NCBI RefSeq assembly: GCF_002896855.1
Contig: NZ_CP021850.1
Location: forward strand, 3,311,665 to 3,375,664
Length of the DNA: 64,000 nucleotides
From: Clostridium thermosuccinogenes
Lineage (GTDB): Bacteria > Bacillota > Clostridia > Acetivibrionales > DSM-5807
Direction: 5' to 3'
A program made the position numbers and the translations under genes. This document shows, piece by piece, positions 1-9,802 of this stretch. The notes beneath the pieces were generated by a model. The model saw only the letters and a list, made by a program, of their open reading frames with translations. It had not been told where the DNA came from and searched no databases. Numbering within the stretch: position 1 is the stretch's first letter; every line of letters starts with the position of its first letter.

Positions 1-224
1 GCTTCACGGATGACTTCATCATCACAGCCTTTAAAGCACGACCTTATCAGGTTATCCGCGCCCCATCCTATATAGCTTATAATCTCATCCCTGGGCAGAG
101 GCGGCCTGCCAAAGTGCTTGAGAGAGTACTCCACCGCACCGGCTATATCGTCCCTGGAATCTATGATAACTCCATCAAAGTCGAATATTAACACATTGAT
201 ATAAGGTTTTTGATTTTTATGCAC
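1..224 (-). CDS. HAD-superfamily phosphatase, partial (C-terminus off window)
   Basis: N-terminal 74 or so residues of a haloacid dehalogenase hydrolase of the phosphoglycolate phosphatase/beta-phosphoglucomutase type. The first strand carries the nucleophile motif FDFDGVIIDS (DxDG), followed by a helical cap region. The GTG start is chosen because AGGGGAT lies about seven bases upstream. The rest of the gene runs off the left edge, so substrate and length cannot be judged. It lies just downstream of rsfS on the same strand (32 bases away) and may share its transcript. Family call is firm; the reaction is not. Confidence 0.75.
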   Translation of the reverse strand, partial: MHKNQKPYINVLIFDFDGVIIDSRDDIAGAVEYSLKHFGRPPLPRDEIISYIGWGADNLIRSCFKGCDDEVIRE

Positions 225-256
225 AATTGATCCCCTAACTTTTTATATCCCGTAAG

Positions 257-595
257 TTATTTATAAGTGATGATTCCGTCGGACCAAAGCCTTTCAAGGT
301 TATAGAATTTCCTGTCTTCATCATGGAATATGTGGACTACTACCTCACCATAATCCAACAGTATCCATCTGAAGCTGTTATAACCTTCCTTGTGAAGCAT
401 AGTGTACCCTGCCTCTGCAGCCTTTTCTTCCACGCTGTCGGCAAGGGCTTTCAAATGCGTGCTGGATGTTCCGCTGCATATTACAAAATAATCGGCCAGG
501 ATTGATATGTTTTCAATGTTTATAATATTGATTTCCTTAGCCTTTTTGTCCTGGAGAGCATCCACAACCATATCAACAAGTTTTTTTGAGTCCAA
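257..595 (-). CDS. rsfS: Ribosomal silencing factor RsfS
   Basis: RsfS (Iojap/YbeB family) binds ribosomal protein uL14 and blocks subunit joining when nutrients are short. The 112-residue product has the family hallmarks: ADYFVICSG near residue 35, SSFRW-like NSFRW and WILLDYGEVVVHIF in the C-terminal half. An upstream in-frame ATG at 625 gives ten extra residues, but I prefer the TTG at 595, since AAGGA lies seven bases before it and the protein then begins at the usual family position. It follows yqeK and nadD in the standard Firmicute order. Confidence 0.9.
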   Translation of the reverse strand: MDSKKLVDMVVDALQDKKAKEINIINIENISILADYFVICSGTSSTHLKALADSVEEKAAEAGYTMLHKEGYNSFRWILLDYGEVVVHIFHDEDRKFYNLERLWSDGIITYK

Positions 596-738
596 TAAAT
601 AATCCTTCCTTTCCCATAAACACATGAAATTGTATTTTCACTGCAATATCCTATTCAGGTAAGCTTTTGGCCTTCATTCCCTGAGTCAGGATATTGAAAT
701 CCCTTCAGTATATAATAGTAAAATCCATCCTTGGTTTG

Positions 739-1314
739 TTACCATCTTTTATTGATTTCATTGATTAGATAGTTTCTTGAGTTAACAGTATCAATGTGGA
801 GCAGCGCTCCCTTGGAAAGCACATACCTTATGCTGCCGTCCAGAGCGGCAAGTACCGCCTTGTCCAGGTCGACAAAAGCATCCTTCCGTATTTCATCCAC
901 ACCTTTAAAGTTTCTTGAAGGCTCTATTATGTCTGCCACAAATACTATTTTTTCCAACAGACTCATATTCTCCCGGCCTGTGGTGTGGTAGCATACGGCA
1001 TCCAACACTTCCCTGTCGCTTACTCCATACACTTCCTCGGCAAGCTTTGATCCCAAAGGCCCGTGAAGCAATTCCGGCTGCGTTCTGCACACATCGTCCA
1101 CTGGAATATGATATCTTTCACATAATTCAAACAATACTTCTCCCTTGATTTCCCGGGCACAATCATGAAGCAGTCCTGCCATAGCCGCTTTGCTCTCATC
1201 TGCTCCATACGTTTGAGCCAGCTTCACCGAAGTGTTCATAACCCCTATTGTATGATTAAACCTTCCCGGTTTCAATATTTTTTTAAGTTCACGCTTGATC
1301 TCGTCTATCGTCAT
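739..1314 (-). CDS. yqeK: YqeK, HD-domain Ap4A hydrolase
   Basis: HD-domain metal-dependent phosphohydrolase, 191 residues. YqeK proteins cleave diadenosine tetraphosphate symmetrically into two ADP. Visible metal-ligand motifs are the early His of FNHTIGV, the HD pair in LLHDCARE, and His residues in LLHGPLGS and CYHTTG. Start at 1314 is supported by AGGAG five bases upstream; an upstream in-frame start at 1338 would add eight residues without a better site. It sits between nadD and rsfS, the usual arrangement in Firmicutes. Confidence 0.9.
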   Translation of the reverse strand: MTIDEIKRELKKILKPGRFNHTIGVMNTSVKLAQTYGADESKAAMAGLLHDCAREIKGEVLFELCERYHIPVDDVCRTQPELLHGPLGSKLAEEVYGVSDREVLDAVCYHTTGRENMSLLEKIVFVADIIEPSRNFKGVDEIRKDAFVDLDKAVLAALDGSIRYVLSKGALLHIDTVNSRNYLINEINKRW

Positions 1315-1477
1315 AATATCTCCTCTTGGCACCGGCATTCCATATATTGCTCATCTCTGTACCGGTTGCTCAGCCCGGCACTGGATTTCATCAGAAGGAT
1401 GCTCCAGCTTTTCGCGCCTTGTCCAAAGATTGGTTTAACGACGCCATGCCTGGTACGGCCGGTTTTTGGAGCGCTGT

Positions 1478-2104
1478 TTACGCAAAATCCTTGTAAAGCC
1501 CGTGCTCCATAATATATTGCTCCACTTTTTCAGGAACAAGATACTTTATTGATTTATTATTTCCCACCTTGCTCCTTATAGTTGTGGAAGAAATATCAAT
1601 AAGAGGCATCTTTGCAATGTGAATTCTGGCGCCATAACGGTTTTTCAAATTATCAATCTCATGGGTAAAATCCTTCTCTTCAAATCCTGGTCTTAGGGTA
1701 GCGATAAACTCGCACATTTGAAAGACCTTTTCATACTGCCTCCAGGTCAGCAGGTCACGTATCACATCCGCCCCGACTATAAAAAACAGTTGGACATCCC
1801 AGCCGTACTCCTGCTTCAGTTGGGACAATGTATCCACCGTGTATGTGTATCCCTGCCTGTCTATTTCCATGCGTGATACCCTGAAGTATGGGTTGGTTTC
1901 TACCGCAAGGCGGGTCATATTATACCTGTGTTCAGCATCGGTAACCCTTGAAATATTTTTGTGCGGTGTTAGTCCCACCGGTATGAAAATTATCTCATCC
2001 AGTTGAAACTCTTCCCTTATGGTTTCAGCGGCTATCAAATGCCCATGATGCACAGGGTCGAATGTTCCTCCTGAAATACCAATTCTTTTGTGCTTCTCAG
2101 CCAT
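1478..2104 (-). CDS. nadD: Nicotinate-nucleotide adenylyltransferase
   Basis: NadD transfers AMP from ATP to nicotinate mononucleotide, giving deamido-NAD in NAD biosynthesis. The 208-residue protein opens with the nucleotidyltransferase motif GGTFDPVHHGHL (the HxGH site), has PVGLTPHK for substrate binding and the C-terminal ISSTTIR (SSTxIR) motif. It is first in the nadD-yqeK-rsfS run on the minus strand; the 163-base spacer to yqeK holds no recognisable gene. Confidence 0.95.
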   Translation of the reverse strand: MAEKHKRIGISGGTFDPVHHGHLIAAETIREEFQLDEIIFIPVGLTPHKNISRVTDAEHRYNMTRLAVETNPYFRVSRMEIDRQGYTYTVDTLSQLKQEYGWDVQLFFIVGADVIRDLLTWRQYEKVFQMCEFIATLRPGFEEKDFTHEIDNLKNRYGARIHIAKMPLIDISSTTIRSKVGNNKSIKYLVPEKVEQYIMEHGLYKDFA

Positions 2105-2483
2105 TTACCATACCTTCATTTGTCTATATTTGTACTATATTTGTACTCCACAGCTGAAAAATATTATAGCATAATTGAATTTTTTCATAAAGGTTAAATT
2201 TTATATCAGGGTAAGCCTTCATTCCAGTGGCTAAAGTCATGGACTTCCGGCTAAATTTACTGTAAGGTATCCCTGATGCCTCTAAAGGGCAGCAATGTTG
2301 CAAATAATCAAACTTTACTTTCCACTTTCCATAGGTAAGCAGGAAAAGAAAATGCTGCATGAAAATCAAACTGAAATGACTGCGCTTCACACCATGGTAG
2401 AGCAGGTTGGAGCTGTCTCAAAACAGAATTTGAGACAGCTCCTTTTTATGTGGTGCATCCAGCTTCACTGAAAGTTCACATAT
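2105..2483. other. Intergenic region between nadD and the purine-operon terminator
   Basis: No credible gene is visible. An 88-codon open frame on the minus strand (2124-2390) has no ribosome site or protein-like composition. The only clear structure is the strong hairpin listed separately at 2409-2442. The nadD promoter must lie near 2110-2170, which is AT-rich, but I cannot fix its boxes. Confidence 0.5.
2409..2447 (+). repeat. 12-bp hairpin with T-tract, possible dispersed repeat
   Basis: GGAGCTGTCTCA pairs perfectly with TGAGACAGCTCC over a 10-base loop and is followed by CTTTTT on the plus strand. No plus-strand gene ends here, so it is not an obvious terminator for a neighbour. A close relative lies at 38221-38257. 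It may be a dispersed repeat or an old insertion-element end. Confidence 0.6.
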
Positions 2484-2506
2484 AAAAAAGGGGGTGTTAC
2501 ACCCCC
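2484..2506 (-). terminator. Intrinsic terminator of the purine operon
   Basis: Read on the minus strand, GGGGG-TGTAACA-CCCCC is followed directly by TTTTTT, 22 bases after the purD stop codon. It ends the purE-purD transcript. Confidence 0.9.
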
Positions 2507-2527
2507 TGCTGGTATGCAAACTAACTA

Positions 2528-3787
2528 CTATTTTAACCCTATATCCTTCCTGAAATGCATATCTTTGAAGCTTATCCTGCCAACCCCCTGGTAAGCTTTC
2601 TTTATAGCTTCATCCAGACTGCCTGCCGTAGCGGTAACTCCCAGAACCCGTCCGCCTGCCGTAAAATATGCTCCGTTTTCCTTTTTGGTTCCGGCATGGA
2701 ATACTACAATATCCCCATCGGATTCAGCATTCTGTATGCCGGTAATCTCATAGCCCGTAGCATATTTCCCAGGGTATCCTCCCGATGCCATTATCACACA
2801 TACGGCTGCGTTATCTTCCCATTCTATTTTAATGGAATCCAGCTCTTCATCGATTACGGCATTGAATATCTCCACAATATCCGTCTTTAACCTGGGCAGA
2901 ACCACCTGGGTTTCAGGATCACCAAATCTGGCATTGTACTCCAGCACCTTAGGACCGTCACTGGTAAGTATCAGTCCGAAATACAGCACTCCTTTAAACT
3001 TCCGGCCTTCTTTGCTCATTGCCTCTATGGTGGGCTTATATATCTTCTCCATGCAGTACTCAGCAATTTCCGGAGTATATATCCTGCTGGGAGAAAAGGT
3101 TCCCATTCCTCCGGTATTTGGTCCCTGGTCATTGTCCAGCGCCCGTTTGTGATCCTGGGAGCTCACCATGGGGACCACAGTTTTGCCATCGGTGAAGGAA
3201 AGCACCGACACCTCCTGACCGGTAAGAAACTCTTCAATTACCACCTTGTCGCCGGATGCGCCGAAGATTTTTTCTTCCATAATGCTGTTTACTGCATCCC
3301 GCGCTTCCTCAAAGTTCTGCGCTATGACGACGCCCTTTCCCAGAGCCAGGCCATCAGCTTTTACAACTATAGGGTACTTGCTGTTTTTAAGATATTCCAC
3401 TGCATCCCTGCTGTTGTCAAAAACTTCATACTCAGCAGTGGGAATGCCGTACTTTTTCATCAAAGCCTTGGAAAAGGATTTGCTCCCTTCTATTATGGCG
3501 GCCTTTTTCGTAGGACCGAAGGCTCTTATGCCTGCCTCTTCCAGCGCATCCACCATCCCTGCTGCCAGAGGATCATCCGGTGCGACCACCACCATATCCA
3601 GACTTTTGTCCAGCGAGAATTGCACAATTTTTTCTATATCCATTGCTTTTATGGGTACACACTCAGCAATGGATGCTATTCCACCATTGCCCGGCGCACA
3701 ATAAATCTTGTCCACCAGTGGGCTCTGGGCGATTTTCCATACCAGGGCATGTTCCCTGCCTCCACTGCCTACTACCAGTATTTTCAT
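2528..3787 (-). CDS. purD: Phosphoribosylamine-glycine ligase (GAR synthetase)
   Basis: PurD joins glycine to phosphoribosylamine with ATP, the second step of de novo purine synthesis. The 419-residue protein has the N-terminal MKILVVGSGGREHAL motif, an ATP-grasp core with PIVVKADGLALGKGV, and metal/ATP residues in LEYNARFGDPETQ. I start at 3787, where GGAGGAG precedes the ATG; the longer open frame to 3835 lacks a site. It is last in the purine operon, 69 bases after purH, and followed by a terminator. Confidence 0.95.
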   Translation of the reverse strand: MKILVVGSGGREHALVWKIAQSPLVDKIYCAPGNGGIASIAECVPIKAMDIEKIVQFSLDKSLDMVVVAPDDPLAAGMVDALEEAGIRAFGPTKKAAIIEGSKSFSKALMKKYGIPTAEYEVFDNSRDAVEYLKNSKYPIVVKADGLALGKGVVIAQNFEEARDAVNSIMEEKIFGASGDKVVIEEFLTGQEVSVLSFTDGKTVVPMVSSQDHKRALDNDQGPNTGGMGTFSPSRIYTPEIAEYCMEKIYKPTIEAMSKEGRKFKGVLYFGLILTSDGPKVLEYNARFGDPETQVVLPRLKTDIVEIFNAVIDEELDSIKIEWEDNAAVCVIMASGGYPGKYATGYEITGIQNAESDGDIVVFHAGTKKENGAYFTAGGRVLGVTATAGSLDEAIKKAYQGVGRISFKDMHFRKDIGLK

Positions 3788-3856
3788 ATACTCCTCCGTA
3801 ATTTGCATAGGACTAATCTCTGCTTTTAAAGCCATTCCTGCTTTCTGAATGTCCCA

Positions 3857-5401
3857 TTAATGTTTAAAATGCCTTATCCCGGTAAATATCATTGCAATAC
3901 CATATTTATTGCAGGCATCGATGGATTCCTGATCCTTTATGGAGCCTCCCGGCTGGATTATTGCAGTTATACCGGCTTTGGCTGCAGCCTCCACACAATC
4001 CGGAAAAGGAAAGAAGGCATCCGATGCCATAACTGCGCCTTTAGACCTTTCACCAGCATATTCAATGGCAATTCTGGCAGCCATTATCCTATTGGTCTGT
4101 CCAGGGCCAACCCCCAGCGACTGCTTGTTCCTGGCCAAGGCTATTCCATTGGATTTGCTGTGCTTTACAACCTTCATCGCAAATATCAGGTCTTCCAGCT
4201 CATCCTGAGTGGGTTTCTTTTCGGTTACGCACCTCAAATCATCCATATTGATCAATTGATTGTTGTAGGTTTGAACCAGAAGTCCTCCCGCCACCTTCTT
4301 CATGTCATATGTGCCCTCGGGAAGCTTTGCAGAAATGTTGTCCAACTGCAATATCCTGATGTTCTTCTTTTGGGAAAGTATTTCAAAGGCTTCTTTTGTG
4401 TAAGATGGCGCGATAACAATCTCTATAAATATCTTGTTGATTTCTGAGGCCGTCCTTTCATCAATCTCCCGGTTGGCCACTATTATACCTCCAAAAATGG
4501 AAACCGGGTCGGCTTCATAGGCCTTTATATATGCATCATATATGTTGTCGGCACTGGCCACACCGCATGGATTGGCATGCTTGACCGCCACCACCGTAGG
4601 CTCGTCAAATTCCTTTATCAAATCCAGAGCGCCGTTGGCATCATTTATGTTGTTAAACGACAGCTCTTTTCCATGAAGCTGTTTTGCCGATGAAATGCAT
4701 CCAGAATTTGATCCCACTTCTCTGTAGAAAACGGCTTTCTGATGAGGGTTTTCTCCATATCTCATATCCTGCACCTTTTCAAAGGTCAGGGTGAGGTTCT
4801 CCGGGAAGAATTCCTCTCCCAGTTGTTCCTTCATATACTTTGAAATCAAGGTGTCATAATGGCTGGTAAGCTCAAAAACCTTGTAAGCCAGCTTGAACTT
4901 GGTTTTTACCGAAACATCGCCGGTTTCATCCATTTCCTTCAGCACAGCGTCATAATCGGACGGGTCCACAATCACCACCACATCCTGATAGTTTTTTGCA
5001 GCCGCCCTGAGCATGGTAGGTCCTCCGATGTCTATGTTTTCGATGGCTTCTTCCAACTGCACATTGTCCTTTAATATGGTTTCTTTAAAAGGATACAAAT
5101 TTATGACCACCATATCAATGGTGTCGATATTGAGTTCCTTAAGCTGGCGCATATGCTCCTCATCGCTTCTTATAGCCAGCAGCCCGGCATGTATTTTGGG
5201 ATGCAGCGTCTTTACCCTACCGTCAAGGCATTCAGGAAAGCCTGTTATATCCGATACGTTAACCACCTTGATCCCTGCGTCCATCAAGGTCTTGGCAGTG
5301 CCCCCCGTGGATATGATTTCAATTCCACGCTTCTCCAATTCCCGTGCAAAACCGATAATCCCGGTCTTGTCCGATACGCTTATCAATGCACGCTTTATCA
5401 T
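3857..5401 (-). CDS. purH: Bifunctional AICAR formyltransferase / IMP cyclohydrolase
   Basis: PurH performs the last two steps to IMP: formylation of AICAR and ring closure. About 514 residues, the usual length. The N-terminal MGS-like cyclohydrolase domain shows [12 protein letters not shown] and STGGTAKTL; the transformylase domain carries [12 protein letters not shown], with the catalytic Lys-His pair, and [10 protein letters not shown]. Start ATG at 5401 is ten bases from AGGAG, whereas the GTG at 5410 is only one base from it. Confidence 0.95.
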   Translation of the reverse strand: MIKRALISVSDKTGIIGFARELEKRGIEIISTGGTAKTLMDAGIKVVNVSDITGFPECLDGRVKTLHPKIHAGLLAIRSDEEHMRQLKELNIDTIDMVVINLYPFKETILKDNVQLEEAIENIDIGGPTMLRAAAKNYQDVVVIVDPSDYDAVLKEMDETGDVSVKTKFKLAYKVFELTSHYDTLISKYMKEQLGEEFFPENLTLTFEKVQDMRYGENPHQKAVFYREVGSNSGCISSAKQLHGKELSFNNINDANGALDLIKEFDEPTVVAVKHANPCGVASADNIYDAYIKAYEADPVSIFGGIIVANREIDERTASEINKIFIEIVIAPSYTKEAFEILSQKKNIRILQLDNISAKLPEGTYDMKKVAGGLLVQTYNNQLINMDDLRCVTEKKPTQDELEDLIFAMKVVKHSKSNGIALARNKQSLGVGPGQTNRIMAARIAIEYAGERSKGAVMASDAFFPFPDCVEAAAKAGITAIIQPGGSIKDQESIDACNKYGIAMIFTGIRHFKH

Positions 5402-5484
5402 ATATTTCACACTCCTGACATATTATCCATATATCCTGTTTAAATCCGGCGCGGCTGCCTTAGTTTATAAGCACCGAAACCGCT

Positions 5485-6117
5485 TTATACGCCGGAGTTA
5501 ATTCTGACTTTTCGTCCTTCCACTGTGATCCTGCCTTCGGCGAACAGCTTTATCGCTTCCGGCAGTATATTCCATTCAGCCTCCTCCATAACTCTTTTCT
5601 GAAGAGTTTCCGGGGTATCATCATCCTTGACGCAGACGGCTTTCTGCAGAATGATGGCACCGGCATCGGCCTCGAGATCAACAAAATGCACTGTAGCCCC
5701 GGTCACCTTTACTCCGTACTCCAGAGCTTTGATATGCGGGATCAGTCCATAATAGCCTTTTCCGCAGAAAGAAGGTATGAGGGAAGGATGAACATTGATT
5801 ATCCGGTTTTTATATCTTGTAATAAAGGTTTCTCCCAGGATGGACAGGAAGCCTGCCATCACCACCAGATCGACATCATATTTGCTGAAATGCTCGATCA
5901 ATGCTCTGTCATACTCGTCAACCCCTGCATAATCCTTCCTGGGTATGCAGACAGCAGGTATGCCATGCCTGTTTGCCCGTTCCAACGCATATGCTCCCGG
6001 TCTGCTGGACACAACAGTCACTATGGAGCAGTCCTTCAAGTACCCGCTGTTTATTTTATCAATTATTGCCTGAAGGTTTGTGCCGCCACCTGAAACCAGC
6101 ACTCCAATTCTTAACAT
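5485..6117 (-). CDS. purN: Phosphoribosylglycinamide formyltransferase
   Basis: PurN uses 10-formyl-THF to convert GAR to FGAR. The 210-residue product has the N-terminal [13 protein letters not shown] loop, the formyl-THF catalytic stretch with N and H in [11 protein letters not shown], and the Asp in [11 protein letters not shown]. Its start overlaps the purM stop by seven bases, implying translational coupling. Confidence 0.95.
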   Translation of the reverse strand: MLRIGVLVSGGGTNLQAIIDKINSGYLKDCSIVTVVSSRPGAYALERANRHGIPAVCIPRKDYAGVDEYDRALIEHFSKYDVDLVVMAGFLSILGETFITRYKNRIINVHPSLIPSFCGKGYYGLIPHIKALEYGVKVTGATVHFVDLEADAGAIILQKAVCVKDDDTPETLQKRVMEEAEWNILPEAIKLFAEGRITVEGRKVRINSGV

Positions 6118-7133
6118 ATATCCACTCCTGAATCTCCTTTAATCAACTCGCCGATTATATATGCCTTCTCACCTTTTTCATTAAGGTATGCAGCCACATC
6201 CCCGGCAATATTTCTATCCACTGCCATTACCATACCGATTCCCATGTTAAAGGTATTAAACATATCCTTCTCCGGAATGTCCCCTATCTTCTGTATGAGG
6301 CTGAAAATGGGAAGCACCGGCCAGGTTCCTTTGTTTATCCTTACTCTAAGGCCTTCCGGCACCATTCTCGGTATGTTTTCTATAAAGCCTCCTCCGGTGA
6401 TATGAGAAATACCCTTTATCTCAAATCTTTCTATCAAATCCGCCACCGTCTTGACATATATCCGTGTAGGCTTCAGCAGTTCCTCTCCCAGGGTTGTGCC
6501 CAGGGATTCCACATACTCATTAAGCTTTTCCCGGGTGGGGTTAAATACCTTTCTCACCAGGGAATAACCATTGCTGTGGATACCGGACGAAGCCAGCCCT
6601 ATGAGGACATCTCCTTCCTCTATGCTTTTTCCGTCAATTATCCTGCTTTTATCCACTATGCCCACTGCAAATCCTGCCACATCATATTCATTCTCCGGGT
6701 AAAATCCCGGCATTTCAGCAGTTTCGCCTCCTATCAGCGAGCATCCGGCCATTACACATCCGTCGGCTACACCCTTTACGATATTGGCCACCTTTTCAGG
6801 CCTGTTTTTTCCCACTGCGATATAATCCAGAAAAAACAGAGGTTCAGCACCACTGCATGCAATATCGTTCACACACATGGCGACACAATCTATTCCTATG
6901 GTATCATGCTTGTCCATAAGGAATGCTATTTTCAGCTTCGTACCTACTCCATCGGTTCCCGACACCAGAACCGGCTCTTTAAACTTAGCCTTGTCCAGGG
7001 CAAACAGACCTCCGAATCCTCCTATATCCGTCAACACTTCAGGTCTGAAAGTCCTTCTCACATGATCTCGCATCAGCCTGACTGCTTCATAGCCAGCTTC
7101 CACATCCACTCCGGATTCTTTATATGTTGTCAT
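6111..7133 (-). CDS. purM: Phosphoribosylformylglycinamidine cyclo-ligase (AIR synthetase)
   Basis: PurM closes the imidazole ring, turning FGAM into AIR with ATP. 340 residues, typical. Features: [15 protein letters not shown] at the N-terminus, [17 protein letters not shown] (ATP/phosphate binding), GGETAEMPG, and [11 protein letters not shown] in the C-terminal half. It precedes and overlaps purN. About 200 bases separate it from purF, a gap with no recognisable gene. Confidence 0.95.
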   Translation of the reverse strand: MTTYKESGVDVEAGYEAVRLMRDHVRRTFRPEVLTDIGGFGGLFALDKAKFKEPVLVSGTDGVGTKLKIAFLMDKHDTIGIDCVAMCVNDIACSGAEPLFFLDYIAVGKNRPEKVANIVKGVADGCVMAGCSLIGGETAEMPGFYPENEYDVAGFAVGIVDKSRIIDGKSIEEGDVLIGLASSGIHSNGYSLVRKVFNPTREKLNEYVESLGTTLGEELLKPTRIYVKTVADLIERFEIKGISHITGGGFIENIPRMVPEGLRVRINKGTWPVLPIFSLIQKIGDIPEKDMFNTFNMGIGMVMAVDRNIAGDVAAYLNEKGEKAYIIGELIKGDSGVDIC

Positions 7134-7337
7134 TGGATCACTCCTGTCCGCATTATTTTACAGCCTGATGATAAATCCTGCTGTAAAAGCCAATTTTACA
7201 GTAAATCAAATTTAATATAACTGGGTTGAAAACATCCGCCGCATCTCAAAATAGGCTCCTGTGCCATTGCAGCGCGGCAACACGGCTTAAGTTCCCAATC
7301 TTCATTTTGTTAGTTCCACACCGCATCGGCAGGTGCT

Positions 7338-8762
7338 TTATCTTTTTCCACCGCACAAATATTTGCTTCCTTCCCCGGGAACCTCCATGGGATATTCGCC
7401 GGTGAAACAGGCGCTGCAAAAACCACATTTTGCTCCCACCGGTGTCTTGAGAAGTCCCTCAAGGCTGAGATAACCCAAGCTGTCGGCCCCTATCAGCTGC
7501 CGGACTTCTTCTATTGAGCTGATGGAAGCCACCAGCTGCTTGCCGGATGGTATATCAACTCCAAAATAACATGGATACTTCATAGGCGGTGAGCTCACCC
7601 TCATGTGCACCTCTTTTGCTCCCGCATCCTTCAAAGCCTTGATAATTCTCTTGGTGGTCGTTCCCCTTACTATGGAATCGTCTATTATGACAAGCCTTTT
7701 TCCCTCTATCGCATTTTTCATTACGTTCAATTTGATTTTTACGCCCATTTCCCTTTGCTCCTGATCCGGCTGTATGAACGTTCTTCCTATGTACCGGTTT
7801 TTCAGAAGACCCTGCCCATATGGAATTCCCGATTCCATGGAATAACCTATTGCTGCCGTGATCCCCGAGTCAGGCGCACCGATGACCAAATCAGCTTCCA
7901 CAGGATGCTCTATAGCCAGTCTTCTTCCGGCTTCCAGCCTCGCCTGATATACGCTTGCACCGTCCAAAAAGCTGTCCGGTCTGGCGAAATAGATGAATTC
8001 GAATATGCAAAGCCGTGACTCCTCTTTTATATCCATTTCTATGGAGCTTATGCCTTCTTCGCTGATTGTGACGATTTCTCCCGGTTTCACATCTCTGATG
8101 AATTTGGCGCCTATAGCATCCAAGGCACAGCTTTCCGATGCCAGCACATAGGAGTTGCCCAAAAGCCCTATGCAGAGGGGCCTTATCCCCAGAGGATCTC
8201 TTATTCCTATGAGCTTATCCGGTGTGAGCAGCAGGATGGAATAAGAGCCACGCACATCCTGCATCATTTTTTGTATCGCTTCTTCTACTTTTCCGCATAT
8301 CAGGCTGTATCTCGATATCAGATTCAATATGACTTCAGAATCATTGGTAGATTGGAATATTAGACCGTCTTCTTCCAGCTTTTCTCTCAAATTAGACGCA
8401 TTGACCAGATTACCGTTATGGGCCAGAGCCAGCTGTCCGTTCCTGTACTTAATCACCATGGGCTGGGCATTTTCCCTGGAGTTAGCTCCCGTCGTTGAAT
8501 AACGCACATGGCTTATTGCAATCCTGCCCTTTAGGTGATTCAATATCACTTCATTAAACACTTCAGGAACCAGGCCCATATCTTTATGGTACAAGATGGT
8601 ACCATTATCATTCACAGCTATTCCCGCACTCTCTTGTCCACGGTGTTGCAGTGCATATAATGCATAGTAAGACATCCGCGCAACATCATGGCCATCCTTG
8701 TCAAAAATGCCAAATACCCCGCATTCTTCTCTCAGTTTGTCCCTTCTGAAACCTTTTCTCAT
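7338..8762 (-). CDS. purF: Amidophosphoribosyltransferase (Bacillus-type, Fe-S)
   Basis: PurF makes phosphoribosylamine from PRPP and glutamine, the committed step. The 474-residue protein starts with a short propeptide; the nucleophile Cys is exposed by cleavage within LREECGVFG. The N-terminal Ntn glutaminase shows QHRGQESAGI; the PRPP site is VIIDDSIVRGTTT. Cysteines in CGFCSACF near the C-terminus and in LCIFEFIYFARPDS fit the four [4Fe-4S] ligands of the Bacillus subtilis class. It lies 198 bases downstream of purE with no purC between. Confidence 0.95.
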   Translation of the reverse strand: MRKGFRRDKLREECGVFGIFDKDGHDVARMSYYALYALQHRGQESAGIAVNDNGTILYHKDMGLVPEVFNEVILNHLKGRIAISHVRYSTTGANSRENAQPMVIKYRNGQLALAHNGNLVNASNLREKLEEDGLIFQSTNDSEVILNLISRYSLICGKVEEAIQKMMQDVRGSYSILLLTPDKLIGIRDPLGIRPLCIGLLGNSYVLASESCALDAIGAKFIRDVKPGEIVTISEEGISSIEMDIKEESRLCIFEFIYFARPDSFLDGASVYQARLEAGRRLAIEHPVEADLVIGAPDSGITAAIGYSMESGIPYGQGLLKNRYIGRTFIQPDQEQREMGVKIKLNVMKNAIEGKRLVIIDDSIVRGTTTKRIIKALKDAGAKEVHMRVSSPPMKYPCYFGVDIPSGKQLVASISSIEEVRQLIGADSLGYLSLEGLLKTPVGAKCGFCSACFTGEYPMEVPGEGSKYLCGGKR

Positions 8763-8960
8763 TTGACTTACCTCTATCCAATTATGAATTCTTCTTGATT
8801 AAGATTTTTGTATTCCTGCTTCATCAACCGCACAATATGCAGCCTCCCCAGGCGTTAATTCGGACAGCTCCTGTCCTATTGCGCCCCTACCTATGGCCAA
8901 TGCCACAAAATAAAGACGCTAATCTTTCAACGAATTCATACTATTTATTCAATATTCTGC

Positions 8961-9470
8961 TTAATCAATATCCTGCAGTTTGCTTTTCAAAGCTTTGTTC
9001 TTTTCCTCCACCTTGTCTGCCAGCTTCTTCTTATAGTCTTTCAGCATCGCCCTAAACTCCGGATACCCTACGGACAAAATCTGGATTGCCAGCAGTGCCG
9101 CATTGTCGGCACCATCTATGGCAACTGTCGCCACAGGGATGCCGCTGGGCATCTGGACTATGGAAAGTAAAGAATCCATGCCGTCCAGCGTTGATGATTT
9201 TATTGGAATTCCAATTACAGGAAGGGTGGTATAGGCTGCCAGAACCCCTGGAAGATGCGCCGCTTTTCCTGCAGCGGCGATAATTACGTCAATGCCGTTT
9301 TTTTCTGCGTTTTTTGCAAACTCAGCAGCTTTATCGGGTGTTCTGTGAGCAGAGCAAACCATTGCCTCCACTTCCACTCCAAATTCTTTCAATATGCCAA
9401 AACAGCTCTTCAAAACCGGCAGATCCGAATCGCTGCCCATTACAACCGCCACTTTAGGCTTCTTTTCCAC
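8961..9470 (-). CDS. purE: N5-carboxyaminoimidazole ribonucleotide mutase
   Basis: PurE class I moves the carboxyl group of N5-CAIR to give CAIR. The 169-residue protein has [11 protein letters not shown] for substrate phosphate, the His of CSAHRTPD, and [15 protein letters not shown] start with AGGAG nine to ten bases upstream. First gene of the purine operon. The AIR carboxylase-like larB at 23552 is a distant relative in the same window. Confidence 0.95.
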   Translation of the reverse strand: MEKKPKVAVVMGSDSDLPVLKSCFGILKEFGVEVEAMVCSAHRTPDKAAEFAKNAEKNGIDVIIAAAGKAAHLPGVLAAYTTLPVIGIPIKSSTLDGMDSLLSIVQMPSGIPVATVAIDGADNAALLAIQILSVGYPEFRAMLKDYKKKLADKVEEKNKALKSKLQDID

Positions 9471-9735
9471 TCAAATCATCTCCTGTATCCGTATTTTTAA
9501 CATTCATTCCCTACACAATTCATATGTCCCATAGCTCATTTTCCATTAATGCCGCTTACACGCCATTAATGCTGTCTGTTATTCATGCTGTATTCAATCG
9601 GTAACTTTTTTTGCAGATTGGCTTTATCAGAAAACTACCTTAAGACGGCATTTTCAGCTTTCGGTTCGAGGGACAAAAGCCACATGGCTCTTCGGTCTCC
9701 TCTTTTCCTGCTTCGGATTTTCAAAACCCGTCTGT
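9471..9735. other. Leader region of purE
   Basis: About 265 bases between the pbuG terminator and purE. I found no purine riboswitch core (no TTTCTACC on the minus strand), no convincing PurR-box pair and no clear sigma-A promoter. Control of the operon therefore cannot be read here, in contrast to pbuG. Confidence 0.5.
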
Positions 9736-9766
9736 TAAAAAACGGGCTTTGAAAGTCCGAAGCCCG
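9736..9766 (-). terminator. Intrinsic terminator of pbuG, inside a larger hairpin
   Basis: On the minus strand CGGGCTT pairs with AAGCCCG and is followed by TTTTTT, about 37 bases after the pbuG stop. The same bases can also form a longer, mutually exclusive helix: 9711-9731 pairs with 9742-9762 over about 21 bp with one or two mismatches. Confidence 0.8.
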
Positions 9767-9802
9767 GCTCGAAAGAAAAAGCCGGACTTCGTTTTGACTC
9801 GA

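Noticed and set aside
2124-2390. 88-codon minus-strand frame upstream of nadD
   Set aside because: No ribosome site, odd composition, and it overlaps the probable nadD promoter.
9471-9735. A second purine riboswitch before purE
   Set aside because: None of the conserved aptamer loops (TTTCTACC, CCGTAAA) is present on the minus strand.
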